This document shows positions 8,577-17,755 of a DNA stretch of 18,979 nucleotides, one piece after another. A model generated the notes under the pieces. The model worked only from the letters and a program-made list of their open reading frames with translations. It was not told where the DNA came from and did not search any database. Position 1 is the stretch's first letter; each line of letters begins with the position of its first letter. The stretch spans positions 1 through 18,979 of the forward strand of contig CAZWBW010000054.1 of assembly GCA_964632355.1 (NCBI GenBank), read 5' to 3'. The stretch comes from JALOAP01 sp964632355. GTDB lineage: Bacteria; Chloroflexota; Dehalococcoidia; Tepidiformales; Tepidiformaceae. The position numbers and the translations under genes are program-made.

Positions 8577-10499
8577 ATGGCAATTGCCCGCGCTGTAGAA
8601 CCCATCACCGCGTCCGATGACGAGATTCGAACCGCGCTCAACGACGCCTTCCTCCCGGCCTTGTTGCCCGCTCTCGCCCAGGCCACCGGCGACCTTTCGC
8701 TCCTGCGCGACGACCTCCGACCCTCGCCCCAGATCGCTCTCGGCGTCGAGCAAGGGGGCATGAGTCCCGAGCAACAGCAGGGAGCCCGCGATCTCGCGTT
8801 CGAAATCATCACTGCTATCCGCGATGGGCGCGCCCCGGCCCGGTCCATATCCATCGACGAAGTGCTGCTCCGCGCCACCGAATGGATGACGGGCACGCCC
8901 GCCGCCGATGACTACCTGCCGCTCCTCCTCGAAGAGCTCGCGCCGAACGGCGCCGACCCGCGCGCGCCTGACTGGCGGAAGGACCCGTCCACGCCGTTCT
9001 TCGTCGCCGTGATCGGCGCCGGCATGTCGGGCATTCTCGCCGGCATCCGCCTCAAGCAGGCCGGGATTCCTTACGTCATCATCGAAAAGAACGAAGACGT
9101 GGGCGGCACCTGGTTCGAAAACACCTACCCCGGCGCCCGCGTCGACGTCTCCAACGCCTTCTACAGCTACTCCTTTGCCCAGCGCGTCGACTGGCCGAAC
9201 CACTACTCCACCCAGCAGGTCCTCCTCGACTATTTCCGCTCGTGCGCGAACGAATACGGCGTCACCGACAACGTCCAGTTCAACACCGAGGTCGAATCAG
9301 TCGAGTGGGACGAGCCGCGGGCCATGTGGAAGCTGCACGTGCGCCGCAAGGACGGTACCCGCGAAACGATCGAGGCGAACGCCGTCATCAGCGCCGTCGG
9401 CCAGCTCAACCGGCCGCAGTACCCGGATATTCCCGGCCGCGACAGCTTCGAAGGCCCCGCGTTCCACTCCGCCCGCTGGGACCACAGCGTCGACCTGACG
9501 GGCAAGCGAGTGGCCGTCATCGGCACCGGCGCCAGCGCCGCCCAGTTCGTCCCGGTTATCGCGCAGAAGGTCGGGCACCTCACCATCTTCCAGCGCACAC
9601 CAAACTGGTTCGTGCCCGTGCCGCACTACCAGGACGAGGTGCCTGCCGGGCTCCAGTGGCTCTTCCGCCACGTTCCGCACTACATCCACTGGTACCGGTT
9701 CTGGCTCTTCTGGAACACCACCGAAGGCCTGCTCCCGGCCGCCTGCGTCGACGAGAACTGGCCCCACCGCGACCGCTCGGTCAGCGAAGCCAACGAACAA
9801 CTCCGCGCGCTCCTCGCCGGGTACCTCCAGATGCAGTTCGCCGACCGCCCCGACCTGCTGGAAAAGGTACTGCCGAACTACCCGCCCGCGGCTAAGCGCA
9901 TCATTCTCGACAACGGCATCTGGGCGCAGACCCTCAAGCGCGACAACGTCGAACTGCTCACCGACCGCATCAAGGAGATCACTCCTCGTGGGGTGGTGAC
10001 CGAGGACGGGACAGAGCGCGAGTTCGACGTCATCATCTACGGCACGGGCTTCCAGGCCTCGAAGTTCCTCACGCCGATGAAGGTCGTCGGCCGCAACGGC
10101 GTCGATCTCCATGGGCAGTGGGACGGCGATGCGCGCGCCTACCTCGGCATTACCGTGCCGAACTTCCCGAACTTCTACCTGCTCTATGGCCCGAACACGA
10201 ATATCGTCGTGAACGGCAGCATCATCTACTTTTCCGAATGCGAAGTGCAGTACATCATGGGCTGCCTGAAGATGCTGCTCGAAAAGGGATATAAGGCGAT
10301 GGATTGCAAGAAAGACGTCCACGACGCCTACAACGAGCGCATCGACAAGGGCAACCTCCAGCGCGTCTGGGGCGTCTCGAAGGTGAACAGCTGGTACAAG
10401 AACGAAAAGGGCCGTGTCGCCCAGAACTGGCCGTTCAACCTGATCGAATACTGGCAGCAGACCCGCGAACCGAACCCCGCCGACTACCACCTCGTGTAA
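8577..10499 (+). CDS. Type I Baeyer-Villiger monooxygenase, HAPMO-like
   Basis: A 640-residue FAD- and NADPH-dependent enzyme that inserts oxygen next to a ketone to give an ester or lactone. The FAD-binding Rossmann motif is VIGAGMSG (GxGxxG at 147-152), followed by VGGTWFENTYPGARVD (175-190). The type I fingerprint F-x-G-x3-H-x3-W-D is complete as F291, G293, H297, W301 and D302. The NADPH-binding Rossmann motif follows (VAVIGTGASA, from 312). About 140 residues precede the FAD domain; this extension and the total length match 4-hydroxyacetophenone monooxygenase (HAPMO) rather than the shorter cyclohexanone monooxygenases. ATG 8577 is preceded by AAGGAG at good spacing; an upstream in-frame start at 8517 lacks one. 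A terminator hairpin follows the stop. The natural substrate is unknown; an aryl or aliphatic ketone is the family expectation. Confidence 0.93.
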   Translation: MAIARAVEPITASDDEIRTALNDAFLPALLPALAQATGDLSLLRDDLRPSPQIALGVEQGGMSPEQQQGARDLAFEIITAIRDGRAPARSISIDEVLLRATEWMTGTPAADDYLPLLLEELAPNGADPRAPDWRKDPSTPFFVAVIGAGMSGILAGIRLKQAGIPYVIIEKNEDVGGTWFENTYPGARVDVSNAFYSYSFAQRVDWPNHYSTQQVLLDYFRSCANEYGVTDNVQFNTEVESVEWDEPRAMWKLHVRRKDGTRETIEANAVISAVGQLNRPQYPDIPGRDSFEGPAFHSARWDHSVDLTGKRVAVIGTGASAAQFVPVIAQKVGHLTIFQRTPNWFVPVPHYQDEVPAGLQWLFRHVPHYIHWYRFWLFWNTTEGLLPAACVDENWPHRDRSVSEANEQLRALLAGYLQMQFADRPDLLEKVLPNYPPAAKRIILDNGIWAQTLKRDNVELLTDRIKEITPRGVVTEDGTEREFDVIIYGTGFQASKFLTPMKVVGRNGVDLHGQWDGDARAYLGITVPNFPNFYLLYGPNTNIVVNGSIIYFSECEVQYIMGCLKMLLEKGYKAMDCKKDVHDAYNERIDKGNLQRVWGVSKVNSWYKNEKGRVAQNWPFNLIEYWQQTREPNPADYHLV

Positions 10500-10524
10500 G
10501 ATCCGGGTCCAGGACACAAACGAG

Positions 10525-10548
10525 AAGGGTGGCCCCATGGCCACCCTT
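10525..10548 (+). terminator. Perfect 10-bp terminator hairpin
   Basis: The arms are AAGGGTGGCC (10525-10534) and GGCCACCCTT (10539-10548), with a CCAT loop. It lies 25 bases after the monooxygenase stop codon. The T run after it is short (TTTGTCAT), but stem and position fit an intrinsic terminator. It overlaps a potential TTG start at 10548, which argues for the ATG at 10578 as start of the next gene. Confidence 0.7.
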
Positions 10549-10577
10549 TGTCATACCCGGTCAGGATCACCACGCAG

Positions 10578-11354
10578 ATGGCGAGCAGCTGGAATCCCGA
10601 GCAGTACGAGCGGTTCCGCAACGAGCGGAGCCAGCCCTTCTTCGACCTCCTCGAGATGGTCGAACCGATCCCCGGTGGCCGCGCCATTGACCTCGGCTGC
10701 GGGACGGGTGAACTCACGCGCGTTATGCACGAACGCGTCGGCGCTCGTAGCACCATCGGCCTCGACAACTCGGAGACCATGCTGGCCAGGAGCGAGCAGT
10801 TCGCAGGCGGCGGGCTCAGGTTCAAGCTCGGGACCATCCTCCGGTTCGCGCCCCGCAAGCCGTTCGATCTGATCTTCTCGAACGCCGCCCTCCAGTGGGT
10901 TCCCGACCACCCGAAGCTATTCGAGCGCCTGGCCGCGGGACTCGCCCCCGGTGGCCAACTGGCCGTCCAGGTCCCGGCGAACCATGACCACCCGTCGCAC
11001 CGCATCGCCCACGAGCTCGCGCGCGAGGAGCCGTTCATCAGCGAACTCGGCGGGTATGCGCGGCGGGTGCCTGTCCTCGAACCGGAGCAGTACGCGAGCG
11101 TCCTCCACGGCCTCGGGTTCGAACGCCAGCAGGTTCGGCTGCAGGTCTACCCGCACGTCCTTTCCGGACCGGAAGACGTCGTCGAGTGGGTGAAGGGCAC
11201 ACTGCTCACCGACTACGAGCAGCGCATGGCCCCCGATACCTACGGCCGGTTCCTCGCCGAGTACACCGACCGGCTTCTCCGTGCCCTGCCGGACGCCCGC
11301 CCGTTCTTCTATCCGTTCAGGCGGATTCTCATGTGGGCGCGGCTGCCCGCGTAG
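10578..11354 (+). CDS. tam: Trans-aconitate 2-methyltransferase-like SAM methyltransferase
   Basis: A 258-residue cytoplasmic class I methyltransferase, close to the 252 residues of E. coli Tam, which methylates trans-aconitate to relieve aconitase inhibition. The opening W-N-P-E-Q-Y-x-R-F (5-13) is typical of Tam. The SAM-binding motif I is AIDLGCGTGELT (36-47), the acidic residue after strand 2 is in GLDNSETML, and motif IV/post-I is FSNAALQWVPDHPKLF (100-115). The C-terminal half (EPEQYASVLHGLGF, VVEWVKGT, RRILMWARLPA) also follows the Tam pattern. ATG 10578 is chosen over a TTG at 10548, which sits in the preceding terminator arm; ribosome-binding potential (AGGA, 11 bases upstream) is modest. 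Substrate assignment rests on family resemblance only; a related small-acid methyltransferase is possible. Confidence 0.8.
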   Translation: MASSWNPEQYERFRNERSQPFFDLLEMVEPIPGGRAIDLGCGTGELTRVMHERVGARSTIGLDNSETMLARSEQFAGGGLRFKLGTILRFAPRKPFDLIFSNAALQWVPDHPKLFERLAAGLAPGGQLAVQVPANHDHPSHRIAHELAREEPFISELGGYARRVPVLEPEQYASVLHGLGFERQQVRLQVYPHVLSGPEDVVEWVKGTLLTDYEQRMAPDTYGRFLAEYTDRLLRALPDARPFFYPFRRILMWARLPA

Positions 11355-11390
11355 CCCGATTGCTGGTGCAGCCGCGCCGCGAAGCCGATG

Positions 11391-12182
11391 CTACCGGCCC
11401 TTCCAGTCCGGTTCCCGGTGCTCCAGGAATGCCTGCACGCCCTCGCGGAAGTCCTCGCTGGCGAACAGCCCCGAGAGCGTCTGCGTGTGGTCGCGCAGGT
11501 GCTCGATCGCATCGCGGGTGAGGCCCTGGTACAAGAGCCGTTTCGCCTGCCCGGTCGCCAGGGGACCGCCCTTCGAAACCGAGTGCGCCAGCGCCATCGC
11601 CCGGTCCATGAGCTCGGCGTCTGGCACTACATCGAGGACGTACCCGATCTCCTTCGCCCGCTGCGCCGAAATGATCTCGCCGCTGAACAGCAGGTGTGCC
11701 GCGTTCTGGAGCCCCACGATGTGCTGGAGCAACCACGTTCCCGCCCCGGTGTCCGGCACCAGTCCCCGGTGCACGAACACCCATCCGAACCGTGCGGATT
11801 CCGCGGCGATGCGCAGGTCGCACTGCAGCGTGAACTCCGCGCCCAGCCCAACCGCCACGCCGTTGATCGCGCCGATCACCGGCTTCTTGATCGCCGGGAA
11901 CGTCCACGGTGCCGGGCGGTCCGGGTCGTACGTCGATGCGTACGCTTCCGCCCGCGCCTGCGACGGCGGCTGCTGCGAAAGCTGCTGCAGGTCGGTCCCG
12001 GCGCTGAAGGCACGCCCCACGCCCGTCAGCACGATCGCCCGCACGCGATCATCTTCCCTCGCCTGCTTCGCCGCCTCTTCGATGAGGTTCAGCATCTCGT
12101 AGGTGATCGCGTTCAGCTTCTCGGGGCGATTGAAGCGCATGACCCCGATCGGGCCATCGACGGTGTATTCGAAGTCGGCCAA
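11391..12182 (-). CDS. Enoyl-CoA hydratase/isomerase family protein
   Basis: A 263-residue crotonase-fold enzyme acting on acyl-CoA thioesters. The oxyanion-hole motif is AFSAGTDL (58-65), the second is NGVAVGLGAE (107-116), and the family core CDLRIAAESARFG follows. The two acid/base positions are Glu116 (as Glu144 of rat mitochondrial hydratase) and Asp144 in GLVPDTGAG. Asp in that loop resembles PaaG-type isomerases more than classical hydratases, which have Glu slightly earlier. So hydratase versus isomerase cannot be decided. The start is set at TTG 12182 because GGGAGG lies 5 bases upstream and the protein then begins directly with the first conserved strand; in-frame codons continue to 12230. 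It is last in a minus-strand run after the PPOX-fold and phosphotriesterase-related genes, 75 bp behind the former. Confidence 0.88.
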   Translation of the reverse strand: MADFEYTVDGPIGVMRFNRPEKLNAITYEMLNLIEEAAKQAREDDRVRAIVLTGVGRAFSAGTDLQQLSQQPPSQARAEAYASTYDPDRPAPWTFPAIKKPVIGAINGVAVGLGAEFTLQCDLRIAAESARFGWVFVHRGLVPDTGAGTWLLQHIVGLQNAAHLLFSGEIISAQRAKEIGYVLDVVPDAELMDRAMALAHSVSKGGPLATGQAKRLLYQGLTRDAIEHLRDHTQTLSGLFASEDFREGVQAFLEHREPDWKGR

Positions 12183-12257
12183 AGGTACCTCCCGGTGCTC
12201 AGGTGTGCGGCACAGGCCGCGCTGCCGCATCCTACCGCATGCGCCGGGTTCGCTCCC

Positions 12258-12737
12258 TCAGAACAGCCAGCGTGTCGCCGTACCCTCGAAGTTGTCCGTC
12301 TCGTTGAACCCGAACGCTCGTCGAGGCGCAACGGTGTAGATCCCTTCCGCCTGGTCCATCGCCCAGTCGTACTTTTCGCGGTATGCCTCGCGCCACCGCG
12401 AAAGGACTTCCGCGTCGCGCTCCTCGTGCGCCAGCCCTTCCACGATGACGGCTTCGTGGGCGCCTTCGGTGGTAATCACGCACTCCGGGTTCTGCTGAAG
12501 GTTCCGCGCCTTCCGCGACCCCGCGTCCGTCGCGAAGATCAGCTGGTCTCCCATCCAGATGCCCCAGACCGGCATGCAGTGTGGACGGCCGTCGGGCCGT
12601 GTTGTGGCGACGAAGTAGTTGCGGGCCCGTTCCAGCCGCTCGCGGGCCCACTCCCACGGCAGCGCACCCTCGAGGCTCGCCGGGACGCCATAGCCCGGCA
12701 TGTACGGACGGGTCACGCGCGGTTCGCTGGTCGGCAT
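12258..12737 (-). CDS. Pyridoxamine 5'-phosphate oxidase-fold protein, probably flavin/F420-binding
   Basis: A 159-residue split-barrel protein. The core shows the PPOX-family pattern: ERARNYFVATTRPDGRPHCMPVWGIWMG, then LIFATDAGSRKARNLQQNPECVIT, then EAVIVEGLAHEE, and a C-terminal helix plus strand (REKYDW, GIYTVAPRRAFGF). The phrase NYFVATTRPDGRPHCMPVWG is typical of the F420-dependent or FMN-binding oxidoreductase branch rather than true PdxH. Such proteins reduce or oxidise small organic compounds, or bind flavin or haem; the cofactor cannot be fixed by eye. ATG 12737 is preferred because GGAGGGAAGG lies directly upstream; an ATG at 12773 would be in-frame but has no site. It sits between the phosphotriesterase-related gene (82 bp upstream) and the crotonase gene (75 bp downstream), probably as one transcript. 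Confidence 0.82.
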   Translation of the reverse strand: MPTSEPRVTRPYMPGYGVPASLEGALPWEWARERLERARNYFVATTRPDGRPHCMPVWGIWMGDQLIFATDAGSRKARNLQQNPECVITTEGAHEAVIVEGLAHEERDAEVLSRWREAYREKYDWAMDQAEGIYTVAPRRAFGFNETDNFEGTATRWLF

Positions 12738-12819
12738 CGTCCTTCCCTCCTCGCGAATGGCCCAGTTTGCCATAACGAAAGGCTCGTCCGATGGCCGAAA
12801 CCGTGCTTGTGGGCGCGTG

Positions 12820-13761
12820 CTATGTGCCGCTGTTCTCGAAAATTCGCCGCGGGTTCTCCACCGTCATCGTGTGGATGGCCTGCTCGCTCACGCCCCGTTC
12901 ACGCAGCATCGGAACGATGTCGAGCGGGATGTGTGTAAGCCGCCACGTCGGCGCCCGGGAGTCGATGAGTTCCTGCGGCGCCCAGTGGAAGTTACAGCAC
13001 GAGTCGTGCGACAACGTGATGCGCTCCGCGTAGCCCTTCTCGACCAGCTTCGCCACCATGTCAGCCCGCTGCTCCGAGGTCCGGGGCCGCTGGATGCCGA
13101 TCCGGTCCATCCCGCAGTAGCTGCCGTTCTGGATGATCTCCTCGAGGTAGGAGATGTCGTCCGAGTCGTCGCTATGGCCGATGACCGTCCGGTCCAGGTC
13201 GAGACCTTCTTCCTTGAACACCCGTTGCTGCTCGAGCCCCGTCCGGTTCGCCGGGTAGGTGTGCGTGCAGATGGGCACGCCCGTCTCCCGCGCGGCCCTC
13301 GCCGACGCCCGGAGCACCCGTTCGTTGATCGGCGTGAGCTCCGGTTCGGTGGCGCACTTGATCACGTTCGCACGGATGCCAGTCGTACTGATGCCTTCCG
13401 TGATGTCGCGAACCATCAGCGCCGTCATCTCCTCGTCCGGCCGCATCATGAAGTGGAACGGGATGGAGTAGTAGAACCCGGTCGCCACGATGATTTGCAC
13501 GCCGGACCGCCGCGAAACCTCCGCCAGCAGCGTTGCGTCGCGCCCGAGGTCGATGGGCGTCAGGTCGACGATGGTCCGCACCCCGGCTTCACGAGCGGCC
13601 GTGAGTCGCGTCACCGCCCGCTCGATCTCCTCGTCGCGGTTGAACAGCTCCGGGTACTGCTGGTACATCGCCGGCCAGCCGACCCGCACGTGTTCGTGCA
13701 TCAGCGTGAAACCAAGATCGACGGTATCGATGGGGCCCGTGGCGGTCTGGATGTTCGGCAT
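12820..13761 (-). CDS. Phosphotriesterase-related amidohydrolase (PTE/PHP/lactonase family)
   Basis: A 313-residue TIM-barrel binuclear metal hydrolase. All expected metal ligands are visible: H22 and H24 in LMHEHV, the carboxylated Lys135 in VIKCATE, H167 in ICTHT, H196 in VIGHSDDS, and D253 in LSHDSC. Family members include phosphotriesterase, PLL lactonases and the PHP (phosphotriesterase homology protein) group. The conserved opening G-P-I-x-T-x-x-L-G-F-T-L-M-H-E-H (here with Val-Asp before Leu-Gly) and the final ENPRRIF are present. A lactonase or esterase role would suit a neighbourhood containing a Baeyer-Villiger monooxygenase, since lactones and esters are its products; that link is inference. 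The ATG at 13761 follows GGAGGGACAGGGAA, a good ribosome-binding region. It is first in the minus-strand run of three genes and divergent from the membrane protein gene at 13907. Confidence 0.88.
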   Translation of the reverse strand: MPNIQTATGPIDTVDLGFTLMHEHVRVGWPAMYQQYPELFNRDEEIERAVTRLTAAREAGVRTIVDLTPIDLGRDATLLAEVSRRSGVQIIVATGFYYSIPFHFMMRPDEEMTALMVRDITEGISTTGIRANVIKCATEPELTPINERVLRASARAARETGVPICTHTYPANRTGLEQQRVFKEEGLDLDRTVIGHSDDSDDISYLEEIIQNGSYCGMDRIGIQRPRTSEQRADMVAKLVEKGYAERITLSHDSCCNFHWAPQELIDSRAPTWRLTHIPLDIVPMLRERGVSEQAIHTMTVENPRRIFENSGT

Positions 13762-13906
13762 TTCCCTGTCCCTCCTCGCGGACGCGAAGGATACGCGTAC
13801 CGCGAGAGTTCGCCAACCGGCCGCGGGTCGGTCCAGTGAGAGTTGTCGTCGCCGGTGCTAAGGTGAGCGCACGGTCCCTTTCGACGCAGCGCTCCCCGGG
13901 AGGCTC
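13762..13906. promoter_or_regulatory. Divergent intergenic region
   Basis: This 145-bp gap separates the minus-strand hydrolase operon from the plus-strand GT-C-like gene and must hold both promoters. On the minus strand TATCCT near 13790 could be a -10 element. No convincing -35, operator or terminator is visible. Confidence 0.3.
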
Positions 13907-15633
13907 ATGCTCGTACGAATCCGGACAATCTCGCGCTCGGAGCCGGGGCTCCACGATGTGCGCGACCGCCGCGAGGTGTTGCTCTACCGCGCGGCGCTGG
14001 TGGCAGCCGTGCTCCTCGGCGTCGCCGTGCGGTGCTACCACGTCCTGCGCCACGACTTCCCGCTGAATGACGGCGGGCTCTTCTACACCATGGCGCGGAA
14101 CCTCCAGGCCAACGACTACCGGATCCCCGCGTTCACGACCTTCAACGGCGGCGAAATCCCGTTCGGCTATCCGCCGCTCGCGATGTATCTCGCCGCCCTC
14201 GCCGACGATCTGACCCCCTTCGGCCTGATGACCCTGTTTCGGCTCCTGCCGATGCTTGCGACTGCCGGCACGGTTGTGGCGTTCGCCCTGCTCGCGCGCG
14301 ACCTGCTGCGCTCGCGGCTGGCGGTCGTCGCCGCAGTGCTCGTCTTCGCCTTCACCCCGCGGAGCTTCATCTGGCCGCTCATGGGCGGGGGCCTGACTCG
14401 GTCGCTGGGCCTGTTGTGCGCGATCCTCGCGCTCTGGGCGGTGCACCGCATGTACGCTCGCCGCGACCGGCGGTACCTCCCGCTGGCGCTGCTCCTGTCA
14501 GCTGCGACGGTCCTCTCGCATGTCGAAACCGGCTGGTTCCTGTCGTTCTCTATCGCGATCTTCTGGCTCACGTTCGGCCGATACCGCCAGTCGATTCTCC
14601 CGTCGGCCGTGCTGGCCCTGGGGACGCTTCTGCTCACCGCGCCGTGGTGGGCTGTCGTCATCCACAACCATGGCGGACTCGACCCGTTTCTCGCCGCCCA
14701 GGAGTCGGGCGGGAACGCCATCACCGACGGCGGGATTCGGCTGTACGTCGGGCTCTCGCTCGCACGTGTGGTCGCGACCAGCGAGCCCTGGTACCCGCTC
14801 CTCGGCACGCTGGGACTGCTCGGCGCGTTCGTCACCGTCGCTTCCCGGCGCTACTACCTGCTCGGCTGGTGGATCGCCATCATCGTGCTCGACCCTCGCG
14901 CCTTCCCGACACTCGTCTCGCTGCCCGTGTCGCTCCTCGCGGGTATCGCCGTTGCTGAGCTGCTGGTCCCGGGCCTGGTGCGTTTCGCCGTGAACGAAGA
15001 TGCTCCCGGCCGCAATGGGGGTAACGGCCACCGGGGTTCGCGTCTGCCGCCCGAGTTCGTGCGCGTGGTGCGTTCTCCCGCCGGGTTCCTGTTGGCCGTC
15101 CTGTTCGTGTTCGCGTTCGTGGGAGCGCTGGTTACGAAGCCTGGTCTCGCCGGTGAGGGCTACTTCCTCCGCCCCCTTTCCCACGGCGAACGCGACGTGA
15201 TGGCATGGGTCGCCGAGCACACCGACCCCGACGCCCGTGTGTTGGTCGTCCCGCGCGGCAGCTGGGAGACCGACAAAGAAGGCGAATGGTTCCCCGTGCT
15301 CGCCGAACGCCTCAGCGTCGTGACCGTCCAGGGCTACGAGTGGGTCCCCGGCGGCGCCTTCCGGGAACGCCAGGAGATGTACTGGGCCGCCTACGAATGC
15401 GGCTTCCGCACCACCGACTGCCTCGACCAGTGGCTGCGCGACTACCCGCAGGGCGAATTCACCCACATCTACGTTCCCCGCTTCGAAGGCGTGCAGTGCT
15501 GCTCGACGCTCACGCGGTCGCTGAACCAGGACAGCCGCTATACCCGCGTGTACGAAGACGACGGTGGAACCATCTGGGAACTCAAGCCGTGGCGTCTTCC
15601 CGGGGAAGAACGCGACCGCCGAACGCCGGCGAA

Positions 15634-15637
<4 letters not shown>
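13907..15637 (+). CDS. Multi-spanning membrane protein, GT-C glycosyltransferase-like
   Basis: A 576-residue integral membrane protein. A hydrophobic helix at about 25-43 is followed by a loop HDFPLNDGGLFYTMARNLQ. This is the expected place for the catalytic acid of GT-C enzymes (PMT/ArnT/family 39 type), where an Asp or Glu in the first outside loop binds the lipid-linked donor. About ten further hydrophobic segments lie between residues 100 and 410, with short loops and PRSFIWPLMGGGLTRSLGLL. The C-terminal 160 residues are soluble: GERDVMAWVAEHTDPDARVLVVP, WFPVLAERLSVVTVQGYEW and YVPRFEGVQCC. This matches the extracytoplasmic domain often found in such proteins. ATG 13907 has GGGAGG upstream. 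The gene ends on TAA at 15635-15637, overlapping the convergent moaA stop. The specific sugar or acceptor cannot be predicted; some relatives are annotated only as DUF membrane proteins. Confidence 0.75.
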
Positions 15638-16641
<1,004 letters not shown>

Positions 16642-16705
16642 CGTCCCCACAGTCTACAGGTTGAACGTGCACCTGGGGGTACGTGCGGCTCTCGGGCTGG
16701 CGGCG

Positions 16706-17443
16706 CTAAAGGTTCTTTCGGATCCAGTCTTCCGCGGCAGAGATGACATCGGGGCCGATTTCGAAATGACCGCCCGGCAGCCACACGATGTCCTTCTTCC
16801 CCGGCAGCGCGTTGTACAGCGCCAGCGTTGCATCGCGCGGGATCAGTTCGTCGCTCACCTTGCCGACGATGCGAACCGCCACGTTCTTCAGCCCGGGGAG
16901 CACCGAATCCGCGCCGGACGAAGGCCCCACCATCCCGCCTTCGCCCACCAGGCAGAACGCTGCTGCCCGGAACCGGCCATCGCGGGCGACCGCAGGGATG
17001 CCGAGCATGCTGCCCATCGAATACCCGATGTACGCCAGCCGGCTCAGATCGACCGGGAATTGCTCCGCGAGCGCGTCGATCGTGGCCGAAAGCTCCGTCG
17101 CGAACTGCGCGACCACCTCGGGGTATCGGGAACGGTCGCGAAACAGGCGCATCGGGTCGTAGGTGGTGCGTTCACCGTGCAGCGGGGCGTCGATCCCGGT
17201 GCACGCCCAGCCTCGCTGTGCCCACCGCAACGCCACATCGCGCACGAAATAGTCATCCTTCGAACTCGTAGCAGGATGCTGTAGGAACACAAGAGGCAAT
17301 GGCCCCTCTTCGTTGGAAGGCAGCACTAGCAGTCCCGGTACGGTTTCCCCCTGTACATCCAGGGAGTAGCGGACCTCCCGCAGTTCGCCGATTAGTTCTT
17401 CTCGTACGCGCATATCAATGAGCCCATCGATAGTGTACGACAC
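16706..17443 (-). CDS. Alpha/beta hydrolase, dienelactone hydrolase-like
   Basis: A 245-residue soluble serine hydrolase (counted from GTG 17443). The nucleophile elbow is G-Y-S-M-G with Ser142. The acid is probably Asp198 in VGKVSDELIP, and the His is His226 in LPGGHFEIG. The strand LPLVFLQHPATSSKDD supplies the oxyanion-hole region, and WACTGIDAPLHGER is a typical secreted-or-cytosolic esterase/dienelactone hydrolase segment. Family members hydrolyse esters, lactones or peptides. The exact start is uncertain. GTG 17443 has GGGGAACCGGAG upstream; an ATG at 17494 would add 17 residues with codons unlike the rest and no ribosome-binding site; ATG 17413 would be shorter. Third-position G/C is lower in the first 60 codons than in the rest. 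It is transcribed away from the riboswitch-controlled glycosyltransferase. Confidence 0.82.
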   Translation of the reverse strand: MSYTIDGLIDMRVREELIGELREVRYSLDVQGETVPGLLVLPSNEEGPLPLVFLQHPATSSKDDYFVRDVALRWAQRGWACTGIDAPLHGERTTYDPMRLFRDRSRYPEVVAQFATELSATIDALAEQFPVDLSRLAYIGYSMGSMLGIPAVARDGRFRAAAFCLVGEGGMVGPSSGADSVLPGLKNVAVRIVGKVSDELIPRDATLALYNALPGKKDIVWLPGGHFEIGPDVISAAEDWIRKNL

Positions 17444-17532
17444 ACTCCGGTTCCCCGGATTTCTTCCTGTACCGCCGCTGACATGGCTTGACATAGTGCG
17501 CGGAATTGCAATGCTTTCGTATTACTCAGTGC

Positions 17533-17561
17533 TTGACTGTGCGCTCAGGAGATCGAATTCT
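17533..17561 (+). promoter_or_regulatory. Candidate promoter for the riboswitch transcript
   Basis: TTGACT (17533-17538) matches five of six -35 positions and is followed, after exactly 17 bases, by AATTCT (17556-17561), a weak -10. Transcription would start near 17568, about 15 bases before the first aptamer stem, which is where a riboswitch promoter should be. A perfect TTGACA also lies at 17488-17493, but no acceptable -10 follows at normal spacing. Confidence 0.4.
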
Positions 17562-17582
17562 GACGAACGCGGGGATCACCCC

Positions 17583-17722
17583 CGCCGCCTAGTCCGCAGA
17601 TTGCGGGACGGGGGAACCAGTTCACGGGGCGAGTCCGTCAGGGTCCGGTCGCCGGCGGGACATCCGGATGATGGCGGAACGGCTAACTCCGGCCGTAGCC
17701 CGACAGCTAACCTCGGCGGCGT
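17583..17722 (+). promoter_or_regulatory. Cyclic di-AMP riboswitch (ydaO/yuaA type) aptamer
   Basis: A structured leader with the conserved blocks of the ydaO/yuaA class (Rfam RF00379), recalled rather than searched. The closing stem P1 is a perfect 7 bp: CGCCGCC (17583-17589) with GGCGGCG (17715-17721). Inside it are the conserved GGGGGAACCA (17610-17619), GGGGCGAGTCC (17626-17636) and the 3' block TAGCCCGACAGCTAACCTC (17696-17714), close to the CCCGUCAGCUAACCUCG sequence typical of the class. The class binds two c-di-AMP molecules, and binding usually turns expression off; known targets are cell-wall hydrolases, envelope and potassium/osmolyte genes. Here it precedes a glycosyltransferase by 34 bases on the same strand. 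No protein-coding explanation fits this stretch. Confidence 0.9.
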
Positions 17723-17723
17723 A

Positions 17724-17753
17724 GGAAGAACCTCCACAAGAGGCGTTCTTTCC
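17724..17753 (+). promoter_or_regulatory. Expression-platform hairpin covering the ribosome-binding site
   Basis: GGAAGAAC (17724-17731) can pair with GTTCTTTCC (17745-17753, one bulged T), extended inside by CTC (17732-17734) with GAG (17740-17742). The only Shine-Dalgarno-like sequence before ATG 17756, AAGAGG (17738-17743), lies in the loop and inner stem. The hairpin ends two bases before the start codon and starts two bases after the aptamer. It could block translation or, with the short pyrimidine run TTTCCTT, act as a weak terminator. Confidence 0.55.
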
Positions 17754-17755
17754 TT

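Noticed and set aside
9297..10544. Minus-strand open frame of 415 codons
   Set aside because: Antisense shadow of the Baeyer-Villiger monooxygenase.
11388..12938. Plus-strand open frame of 516 codons
   Set aside because: Antisense to the crotonase and PPOX-fold genes; Arg/Pro/His-rich with no recognisable domain.
12700..13839. Plus-strand open frame of 379 codons
   Set aside because: Antisense to the phosphotriesterase-related gene, which shows every metal ligand.
17488..17493. Perfect TTGACA box
   Set aside because: No acceptable -10 lies 16-18 bases downstream; the nearby TTGACT/AATTCT pair has better spacing relative to the riboswitch.
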